This document shows, one piece after another, positions 57,028 through 64,000 of a stretch of 64,000 bases of DNA. Under the pieces are notes generated by a model. The model ran no database searches, was not told the origin of the DNA, and saw only the letters and a program-made list of their open reading frames with translations. The stretch's first letter is position 1. The number at the start of each line of letters is the position of its first letter. The DNA is from Chimonanthus salicifolius. Lineage: Eukaryota > Streptophyta > Magnoliopsida > Laurales > Calycanthaceae. A program made the position numbers and the translations under genes. The DNA is taken from contig CM023539.1 of assembly GCA_013350335.1 (NCBI GenBank), positions 13,702,302-13,766,301 of the forward strand, read 5' to 3'.

Positions 57028-57324
57028 GTACAACATTTGTGTTTAATATTTTACCTTCTCATCTTAGAGAAGTTTCTTTGCAGTAATTACATTTCTATTG
57101 ACAACATTAGTATAGTTAGGGTTTAATGAACAAAAAGCATTCCCGAAGTGCTCAACACAAAATTCTTGTGGAGAAATGGGCTAAAAAATAGGGTACAACA
57201 TTTTTATATTCATGTTAATGTTCACCATTTTATCATAAAGAAGTTTCTTTGTGTAGATTACATCTCTGTTGACAACTTCAGTAGATTTTGGGGTTAATGA
57301 ACAAAAGGCATTCCCAAAGTGCTC
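56988..57324 (+). repeat. 166-bp tandem duplication of ERG exon 7 end and intron start
   Basis: AAAATTCTTGTGG...AATAGGGTACAACATTT occurs at about 56993 and again 166 bp on (57159). Similarity continues through GAAGTTTCTTTG and GTTAATGAACAAAA to CAAAGTGCTC/CGAAGTGCTC. The second copy lost one base in the exon part but keeps the donor context AATAGG|GTACAAC. Confidence 0.88.
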
Positions 57325-57511
57325 TAGATAGATAGGTAGCATTGGAAAGAAGAGATGCTGGTCGCAACTTAACAATTTCTTGGTGTTAGCATGGACTAAA
57401 GGTGTTAGCAGCATTTCCATGCAGCTATGTGAACATTGAATTCCATATGGTTATTTAAGGGAAGTGCTTTTAATTATGTAGTGAGATGAGTGAGCGAGAG
57501 AGTGAAAGACC

Positions 57512-58225
57512 TTGATGGAGGTCTGGACTACACAGGCGAGCGACGAGTCTGGACTTGGGGAGCAGGAGGCTTCTAGCGAGGAGGGGTGGCAACGACAGAA
57601 GGGCAGGAAGAGGCGTGTTAGCGGAGAAGACCCATCGATTACCCTGTTTGTCACTAATATTCTGGACTGGCAGGAGATTACCATTCGAAGGTGGCTTCAA
57701 GAGCTTTTCAGGCAGCGGGGAACGGTCACCGACATCTTTGTTCCAAGGAAGAAAGATGTGGCAGGGCGGAGATTTTCCTTTGTACGAATGGTTAAGGGCA
57801 GCCAAGCTGAGAAAGCTATGGCGGCTCTTAACGGGTATACCTTGGCTGGAAAGAAGCTTCAAGTCAATCCTGCAATATTCCAGAGAAAGAAAACCCATAG
57901 TGAAGTTTTCAGAGATCAACAAAAATCCAGGGTGCAGAGGGAAGGTTTCAGAGATCTGTCAAAATCCAAGGTGGAGCGCCCCATACAATCGAATATTGTG
58001 AGGAAATGGGTTCCAGTTGGAACCTATAGGAAATGGTCTGATGTGATAAAAAATCCCAGTTTGAAGGTCTCAATCCCTTCTGAACCTGTGCAAGCGAAGA
58101 AGTCCCAAACATATAATGAACCCGCACAGGCAATGAAGTGCCACCCCTGTAAAGGTTGTGCAAACACCAACGTGCCTATTAAATTAATGTCGAACTCAGG
58201 GGATGAGATTGAGATTCACGAATGA
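57512..58225 (+). CDS. LINE ORF1, RRM-containing part
   Basis: 237 codons. An RNA-recognition-motif-like fold at about residues 43-120: RNP2-like ITLFVTNI, helix ITIRRWLQELFRQRG, GTVTDIFVPRK, RNP1-like GRRFSFVRM, and KAMAALNGYTLAGKKLQV. This architecture belongs to ORF1 of plant L1 LINEs, an RNA chaperone that coats LINE RNA. The C-terminal part is Lys/Arg/Ser-rich. The intact frame suggests a fairly young copy. Ends TGA at 58223-58225, overlapped by the ATG of the next frame. Confidence 0.7.
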   Translation: MMEVWTTQASDESGLGEQEASSEEGWQRQKGRKRRVSGEDPSITLFVTNILDWQEITIRRWLQELFRQRGTVTDIFVPRKKDVAGRRFSFVRMVKGSQAEKAMAALNGYTLAGKKLQVNPAIFQRKKTHSEVFRDQQKSRVQREGFRDLSKSKVERPIQSNIVRKWVPVGTYRKWSDVIKNPSLKVSIPSEPVQAKKSQTYNEPAQAMKCHPCKGCANTNVPIKLMSNSGDEIEIHE

Positions 58226-58980
58226 TTGTCCACAGCAGTTGTGGTGGCTCCCTTTGGCCGCTTATCTCGGCTTCAGCGACTGGCGCTTTCGATCAAGAAG
58301 GTCTATCAGTTATGCACTGCAGCCAAATTGGGGACAATCGGTTCTTGGTCACATTGTTAGATGAGATAGAGGTATTGATGAGTGAAAATCTGATCTCAAG
58401 CAAATTCAAAGTCTTAGGGAAGTGGAGGCTGGATATGTTCTGCCATAAGAGGGCTGTTTGGGTGAGATTCCATGGTTTTCTCTTGGAACGGTGGACAGAG
58501 AACCTCATCAAAGCCTTTGGTCAGAAGATTGGCAACTTGATGGAAATCCATCACAGGAATTTGAACAAAGAGGACTGTTCTTGGCTTCACATGCTGCTGG
58601 AGATTGGGATCCATGAATGCTTACCTCGGACGGTGGGTGTGAACATTGATGGCATCTCTTTCACGGTTTCCCTGTTGGAGGTGGAGGAGGTGGTGGATCG
58701 GTCGGAATCCTCATCGGAAAACTCGGGATCGACTCCAGATGGGGAAGGCTCTAGTCTGTCGGTGGCTCCTCTCTCAAGCATGCCAGGTGGCAAACATGCG
58801 AGGAAGGATCGTATAGAGGTGGAAGCACGCGTATCTGAGGAGTTATTGCTGGCAGCGTCAATGAATGGGGATAAGAGCAGCTGCAGGAAAGATGCATGCG
58901 CCTTTGAGGAGTTACTGCTTGTTGTCGTACCTAATGGGGAGATGAGTTACCGCATAAATGAAATTCCTAGTGAGCCCTAG
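58222..58980 (+). CDS. LINE ORF1, C-terminal half (DUF4283-like) in shifted frame
   Basis: 252 codons. GKWRLDMFCHKRAVWVRFHGFLLERWTENLIK matches the plant LINE ORF1 region with W-x-R...PLxAWxxxxL, followed by IGNLMEIHHRNL and a Glu/Ser-rich tail. In related LINEs this is continuous with the RRM part. Here it begins with ATG overlapping the previous stop (ATGA at 58222-58225), so it is a one-base frameshift or a stop-start arrangement. Confidence 0.6.
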   Translation: MIVHSSCGGSLWPLISASATGAFDQEGLSVMHCSQIGDNRFLVTLLDEIEVLMSENLISSKFKVLGKWRLDMFCHKRAVWVRFHGFLLERWTENLIKAFGQKIGNLMEIHHRNLNKEDCSWLHMLLEIGIHECLPRTVGVNIDGISFTVSLLEVEEVVDRSESSSENSGSTPDGEGSSLSVAPLSSMPGGKHARKDRIEVEARVSEELLLAASMNGDKSSCRKDACAFEELLLVVVPNGEMSYRINEIPSEP

Positions 58981-59605
58981 AGCAAATAAGAGGCAACATG
59001 TGCGAAAATACTAATAAGCGGACGGTGGTAAGAGGTGTTGGTTTTAAAGCAGCGGATATGGGACAAGGCTTCTTATTCGGTTATGGGCTTGGTTCGAATT
59101 TAGCCACCTGCCCTCCCCTTTGGGTTGTGGTCTTATTTCATGGGCCAGGAATCTGCGGCCCACTGGGGTATCCAATTATACTAAGCCTTACTTCAAGGAC
59201 CCTTTTTCTCAACCTTCATTTTTGACTAATTAGCCTACGAACGATCCTCAATTCTTCCCCGTCCCTCTTTCAAGCAGAGGAGTCTTCGTTGTCCAATGAG
59301 GTGGTGGGAAGGCCAAAGTCTTCGCAGGATCTCTCTATGGCCGATGGAGGGTTACTCCTCCTGGCTCCATAGGTGGACCACCCTCATTTGGTAACTGAGC
59401 CAGAGCTTCTCGCCTCTGTTGGAATCGGCTAGTTCGATCAGCAGGATCAGGTAAGTTCGGCCGCAGCTTCGGATAATGGTACCGAGCAGTCGTTGGTGGA
59501 GGCTACCCAAGGAGTCTAGGCTGAAGATCTCAGAAATATGGCAAATGTCGTCCCAGAAAATCTGGAGAAAAAAAAAAAAAAAAACATCGACTTGGTCTTT
59601 GGGGT

Positions 59606-59830
59606 GATCGTATGGAGAAGAGAAGGGTCCATCCGGTGGCTTGGTCGGAGGTCACCAAGGCCATGTCCAAAGGAGGCATAGGGATTGTCCCCTTACGATT
59701 AAGAAATGAGGCTTTACTATGTAAGTGGAGATGGCGCTTTGGACGAGAACCTAATGCATTGTGGGTTCGTGTTCTGTCCACCAAGTATGGTACTTTGGAT
59801 AGAAACAGGTGGATTTTGGCAGAGTAAGTG
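59606..59830 (+). pseudogene. LINE ORF2 C-terminal fragment
   Basis: MEKRRVHPVAWSEVTKAM, KGGIGIVPLRLRNEALLCKW and WRFGREPNALWVRVLSTKYG are the plant L1 motif set just after the RT domain. Preceded by an A-tract (59570-59583) and followed by 3' UTR-like DNA. Confidence 0.75.
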
Positions 59831-60067
59831 GACAAGTCGGGTTCTGGGATGCTCAAAACTTGGTGGAGGGTGCCATCAGGAAGATAGTTACTTTTGTACC
59901 AGTGGTGTTTATTCTCTAGTTGTGATACTCGTTCGTTGCTTTGTTGTTTTTTCTCCTTTCTCTTGGGTGTAAATCTCTTAGACTTTTGTTCCTTGTTTTA
60001 TTGCCATTGTTCTTGTATAATGTAAGTTTCCTCTTTTACCGCTCAAAAAAAGAAAAATAAAAAAAAG

Positions 60068-60440
60068 ATGCTGGTAGGCTTGCCTGGTCCAATGGAAAAG
60101 AGAGGCCTTCAAATGAGTAGATTGAATTGTTTTCTGTTATCATTGGAGTGGGATGAGAAGTTCAACGATGGGTCACAATTGAAGCTTGTCAAAAAAAATT
60201 TGGACCATCCCTTTTTATTGCTTGATAGGGAGGATTGGGGTTTGAAATGTTTTGATCAATAATGCATGGTTGGAGGATTGTGTTCTGAAACTGTTTTGTT
60301 GCAAGAATGCATGGTTGGAAATTGGGGGTTTCAAAGAGGTGGAATCATGGTATGGACAAATGGAGGTGGAGGGTTGGGTGGGTTTCTGATGAGGGCATCA
60401 AGCTCAATGATTCACATTCAGTGGCCTCTTCTGTGGACCT
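60068..60440 (+). pseudogene. LINE endonuclease C-terminal fragment
   Basis: Patches LAWSNGKERPSN, RLNCFLLSLEWDEKFNDGSQ, LDHPFLLLDREDWG, FDxxNAWLEDCVL and ESWYGQMEVEGWVGF follow the order of the end of the L1 AP-endonuclease domain (family: TWSNxRxxPxxSRLDRFLVSxEWE...DHxPLLL). Frame changes and a duplicated NAWLE patch show decay. It begins exactly where the preceding LINE ends. Confidence 0.6.
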
Positions 60441-60689
60441 CGATCACATCGAAGAAACTGCATTGGCTTTCATGGCCCATTTTGATTGTAGCAACCACCA
60501 TTGGACTCCGTCTAGTTATCCAATTCATTCTCATAGTTAGAGTCCAATGACCCAAAACAACCTGCTAAGCCCAAATCCAAGTCTACCATGCTCCTAATCC
60601 CTCTCTCCCAATGCCACATGGACGGTTCACATTAAAAGCATCAAACTGGGAATGATGAGTTTGCAAGGATTCTGGATAGGGATTCCCTG
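60441..60689 (+). other. Unassigned DNA before Copia LTR
   Basis: 250 bp without a recognised feature. Confidence 0.3.
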
Positions 60690-60959
60690 TGTTGTGGGAC
60701 CCACTTCAGGACACGTAAGGTGTTGTGGGACCCATTTCAGGACAGAGTTGACTAAAATGATCTACTTTTGGAAAGATATCTTATTGGTTGTATAATTGAT
60801 TGTAGATAAGTATTATTTTATTCTTTTCCTATTTTAGACACCTAGATTAGCTCCTTTGGTTTTATTTATATATGTAACCAATACACCTTCAATACTATTC
60901 AATACAAAGATTTTCATCTTCATCTTCTCTTTCTTTTATTTTCTAGTTTATTTTCTACA
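60690..60959 (+). repeat. Copia 5' LTR
   Basis: TGTTGTGGGACCCA occurs at 60690 and again at 60721 (31-bp tandem duplication), so the LTR start is one of these. TATA-like TTATTTATATATG at about 60863; ends TTTTCTACA followed by TGGTATCGAGC. Confidence 0.7.
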
Positions 60960-61765
60960 TGGTATCGAGCAAGGAAGATCTCATTTTTTGTTTTTTGCGA
61001 TTTCACTTTACTGTTTCGTCCGATGTCACAGTTCTGTGCCGGATTTGGCATCTTCTTGAACCTGTTTTTTTTCTGGCGAACGTTTGTAGCGGACAATCCT
61101 CCTTTTGACTTGCCTCTTCGCTGTTCTCACGGATCTACAAGTTTTTTTTTTTTCTGATCTTGTCGTGTCTCCCTGCAATAGTTTCATCTCTGCAGGCAAT
61201 CTCCTTTTTCGGCGAAGTCCTTGCCGGTGGGAACCTACCTACCTTAGTCGTTTTTGCAAGGCTTAGCCATCCGTACGGTTGGATCTCTGCTTTAGGCCTT
61301 TTTTTCTCAGGTTTCTGCACTATTTCTGTTCCAGTGATTTTGTCACTCGAGAAAACCCCAGTTTTGTTTTTTTTTTCTTCAATCGGCTGCTACAGGGCTC
61401 TATTGGCTTTCGACTCTCCATCTCTACTTTCGCCCCTGGCCCTGCTCTCCATCGCACTAGGTTGGGCCACCTTGCAACAACGGTGGGCCCTTCTTATCTG
61501 CATTCTACTACCTGCTGCCAGGGACGTCTATCGTCCTTGTGTGTCAGATTTTTCGCTGGAGAGGAATACTCACTGTAGGCCTTGGACCACTACCTTCGCC
61601 CCTTCCTTCACATCATATCTGTGAGGATTTTTATTTAGATTGTGCCGCGTGGGGTCCACGTCCACCTCTTCTTCTCAGTACTGATGCAGAACCTTCGGCT
61701 TGGATCTGGTTTTTTTTTTTTTGCCATAGATCTGATTTGGATACTATTTCTCCTCCTTCACCGTT

Positions 61766-62710
61766 ATGGCATCCTCTTCTACACCTCCTCCTGCCTCTTC
61801 TCTTCCAGATGTGGCTTCTTCTCGCTTTCCACAGATTGGCCAGATCACTACAGTACTGTTGAATGAAACCAACTACAGATCACTACAGTACTGTTGAATG
61901 AAACCAACTACTTTGAATGGTCTCATTCCGCCAAGATGCTCTTAACTGCGAGGCAAATCTCTTCGTATATCGATGGTATTGCCCCCTAACCAGCTAAGAC
62001 TGATTTTACATTCTCCTCCTGGACTGCAAATAACTCACTAGTCCAGTCTTGGCTTCTTCACTCCATGGAAGCTCATGTACGGCGTCTGGTCTATACATCA
62101 ACGGCTAAAGATGTTTGGGACACAGTGAAGACTTTGTATTCTGATGGGGATAACTTCATCCATATTTATGAGTTATCTCAGACCACTGCCACTCTCAGAT
62201 AGGGGGAGCTGGATCAACTTCAATCCCTTACCTTTAAGGATCCTGCAGATACTTTGAAGTTTCACCAGTATGTTGAGTAACCATGTATTTTTGCATTCTT
62301 AGCTGCTTAAACTCGGATTTTGAGCCTACACAGGACTTCTTGGGAAACGACCTCTCTCCTCTCTGGATGAGGTCTACTCTGCAGTACTTCGAGATGATAA
62401 GCATCGCCTTGTTATGACTCCTATGCCGGCTGAAAGTCTGCCCTGGTCACCACTCATTCTTCCATGCCTTCTCCCACTCATGGGACTCCTGCTTCCCATA
62501 GCAAGGGTCCATCTTCTGATACTCGAAAGGACACCAAAGGCCCACGGAAGAAGGGGAACCGGTTCTGCACCTATTCCAAGATGAATAACCATTACGTTTA
62601 CTCCTGCTACAAGCTTTATGGGCGACCAAAGCACGCCAATCTCTCCGCTGCACATATTGCTCCTTCTTTCTCTGATGTGGCTTGTGATAGTGCCCCCGTG
62701 ACTCGCTAGG
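61766..62710 (+). pseudogene. Copia gag remnant with zinc knuckle
   Basis: MASSSTPPPASSLPD, QITTVLLNETNY, then FEWSHSAKMLLTARQISSYIDG and WLLHSMEAHVRRLVYTSTAKDVWDTVK are UBN2-type Copia gag. A CX2CX4HX4C-like zinc knuckle is degraded to CTYSKMNNHYVYSCYKLYG (62566-62622), with one Cys changed. Broken by a 35-bp tandem duplication (61841-61910), several stops and frame changes. Confidence 0.75.
61841..61910. repeat. Perfect 35-bp tandem duplication in gag
   Basis: CAGATCACTACAGTACTGTT plus 15 more bases occurs twice in direct succession with no mismatch. 35 is not a multiple of three, so it frameshifts gag. Identity suggests a recent event or an assembly artefact. Confidence 0.92.
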
Positions 62711-62809
62711 ACATCAACTTAATACTGCAACGCCTTCAATCCTCCGAGGTTCCAATGTTGTCTCCTCCACTTCAGGTATTGAACCATCTGCACACCATGC
62801 CTCTTTATC

Positions 62810-63680
62810 ATTCCTGAATTGTCGATTCTGGTGCAATTGACCATATAGCTGGTATGTCTACCATCTTTTGATGTGTGGTTGTGGCATTGCCGTTTGAGAC
62901 ATCCTGTGGATTCTCTTTTTAAAACAGCTTGTTCCTAGTTTATCTTTTACTCATTTTGAATGTGAACATTGCCAATATGGCAAACATGTTAGATCTCATT
63001 TTCCCCCGTCTATCAATAAAAATTCTTCTACATTATTTTCACTCATTCATTCTGATGTTTGGCATCTCTCATTGTATCTCGCAATGGTTTTCATTATATT
63101 GTCACATTTATAGATGATTACTTTCGCATGACTTGGACATATTTGATGAAACAAAAATCTAAGGTTTTTTATCACTTTCAGAATTTTTACCAGTGGGTTC
63201 TTAATCAATTTGGGTGTAAGATTTCAGGTTTTACGAAGTGATAACAGGGGGAATATGTCACTTCTTTCTTACTTTTTTGGCAAAAACATGGCATAGATTC
63301 TCTATTCTCATGTCCTTCTACACCTCAGCAAAATGGTATAGCTGAACAAAAGAACTGTCACTTTCTTGAGGTGGCTCGGTCTTTTTTTTTTTACCATGCA
63401 TGTTCCATTGTCCTATTGGCCCATAGCGGTGTTAACTGCTTTTTATCTCATCAACAGAATACTATCCCTCATTTTACAAAACCAGTCCCCCATAGACCGT
63501 CTCTCATTACATAAACCCATTCCTCATATTCCCTTACATGTCTTTGGGTGTGTCTGCTCTGTTCACAACTTCTCTAGCCATAAACTCTTTCCCTGGGCTG
63601 TGCGCTGTGTCTTTCTAGGTTACTCTCCTTTTTACAAAGGCTATAAATGCCTCAATCCTCTCACCGAAAAACATACATAT
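62810..63680 (+). pseudogene. Copia protease end, GAG-pre-integrase and integrase core remnant
   Basis: The protease motif IVDSGAIDHIAG (62818) is followed by the pre-integrase patch LWHCRLRHPVDSLF, a Zn-binding CEHCQYGKHVRSHF, then integrase DDE-region patches HSDVWHLS, FIDDYFRMTW, SDNRG, QQNGIAEQKNCHFLE and the C-terminal VFGCVCSVHN, KLFPWAVRCVFLGYSPFYKGYKC. Order and spacing are those of Ty1/Copia. Multiple frame changes. Confidence 0.8.
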
Positions 63681-64000
63681 CCATGTATGTTACCTTTTTT
63701 GAGTGGGACCCCTATTTTTCAGCTCTCTCTGCCTCTTTTCCTTCCCCTATCCTTTCCCTTGTTCCTGCAGATCCTAGTTCCCCGATTCCCACCAAGCCTC
63801 TTCTGGTGTACCAATGCCGACAGTCTCTGACCCGTTTGATCTTCTTATTGCGCATCACAAAGGTAAGCGTTCTTGTACTAGTCATCTCATTGATCGGTTT
63901 GTATCATATCATGTTGTTTCATCCTCCTACCACAGTTTTCTTACAGCGTTGGACAACATTAGGATACCAAAGAGGATCGAGACGTCCTTGAAAAATCCCT

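Larger units (their letters stand above)
57325..60065 (+). mobile_element. L1-type LINE with ORF1 and 3' end, ORF2 mostly deleted
   Basis: AGATGCTGGT at 57353-57362 and 60066-60075 may be the TSD. The order is leader, ORF1 in two overlapping frames (57512-58225, 58222-58980), a damaged region, a short ORF2 C-terminal piece (59606-59830: WSEVTKAMSKGGIGIVPLRL, EALLCKWRWRFGREPNALW), then a 3' end with an A-rich tail (60045-60066). Endonuclease, RT and RNase H are missing. The right flank happens to be a LINE endonuclease fragment, so the TSD could be chance or a rearrangement. Confidence 0.65.
60690..64000 (+). mobile_element. Copia retrotransposon, 5' part, decayed, runs off window
   Basis: The 5' LTR (60690 or 60721 to 60959) is followed by PBS TGGTATCGAGC, a leader, gag (from ATG at about 61766), aspartic protease, GAG-pre-integrase and integrase in Copia order. 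Stops and frame changes are frequent. RT and RNase H would lie beyond 64000. It sits in intron 7 of ERG in sense orientation. Confidence 0.85.

Noticed and set aside
57555..58001. Alternative 148-codon frame overlapping LINE ORF1
   Set aside because: Shadow of the RRM-containing frame, with no domain of its own.
61160..61862. Open frames of 100-154 codons upstream of Copia gag
   Set aside because: They lie in the leader between PBS and gag, overlap one another in different frames and show no conserved domain.
1..64000. tRNA, rRNA, CRISPR, organelle or bacterial gene content
   Set aside because: No tRNA cloverleaf, rRNA or CRISPR-type array was seen. SINE B boxes are the only tRNA-like sequences. 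Nothing suggests a plasmid, phage or organellar insertion.

Overview
The window is nuclear plant DNA. It has split genes with GT-AG introns, a very high density of LTR retrotransposons, LINEs, SINEs, TRIMs and DNA transposons, plant-type PBS sites (TGGTATCAG-like), and AT-rich intergenic DNA. Very long transposon-filled introns (about 10.0 kb and 9.3 kb) suggest a large or repeat-rich angiosperm genome. I cannot name the species.

Only two host genes are visible, both on the + strand. (1) Positions 1-2445 are the 3' part of a ZIP-family Zn/Fe transporter (three exons; the 5' end is outside the window). Its last exon carries a one-base insertion relative to the family frame near 2184-2187. (2) Positions 32602-57027 hold seven exons of an ERA-like GTPase with a C-terminal KH domain (ERG type, probably mitochondrial). 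The last exon(s), completing the KH domain, are not found before the window ends. Its introns are stuffed with transposons, and intron 5 appears to use a GC donor.

Layout: 1-2445 ZIP gene, with a tRNA-type SINE in intron 2. 2446-4369 CT-rich DNA and a 161-bp tandem repeat. 4370-11693 a decayed Ty3/gypsy-like LTR interrupted by a non-coding LTR retroelement (4879-10040, TSD CTTCC), which itself contains a large LTR-like insert. 11950-16540 SIRE-type Copia remnants with two dissimilar LTRs. 16600-17345 and 20700-20834 hAT transposase debris, split by a second non-coding LTR element (18409-19763). 20320-20396 a minimal LINE tail. 21177-21769 a complete TRIM. 22620-23786 a 5'-truncated L1 with TSD. 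24304-28358 minus-strand Copia and gypsy LTR pieces. 28661-31700 several TRIM-like LTR pieces and MITE-like palindromic DNA.

32602 to the end: the ERG gene. Intron 2 holds an L1 with a nested solo LTR, a pogo/Emigrant-type transposon, a Mutator-like element with a nested 9-bp-TSD MITE, and a second minimal LINE tail. Intron 3 holds a minus-strand L1, an RTE-clade fragment, an LTR and a SINE. Intron 5 holds a LINE 3' end. Intron 7 starts inside a 166-bp tandem duplication that copied the exon 7 splice junction, then holds an L1 with an ORF1 and a decayed Copia element running off the window.

No operon, CRISPR, phage or new enzymatic system is visible. The most interesting signals are structural: an LTR element whose LTRs appear extended by upstream polypurine-tract use, two near-minimal LINE insertions with clean TSDs, hairpin-motif clusters in two unrelated SIRE LTRs, the GC-AG intron and duplicated splice junction of ERG, and a frameshift in a conserved transmembrane helix of the ZIP gene.
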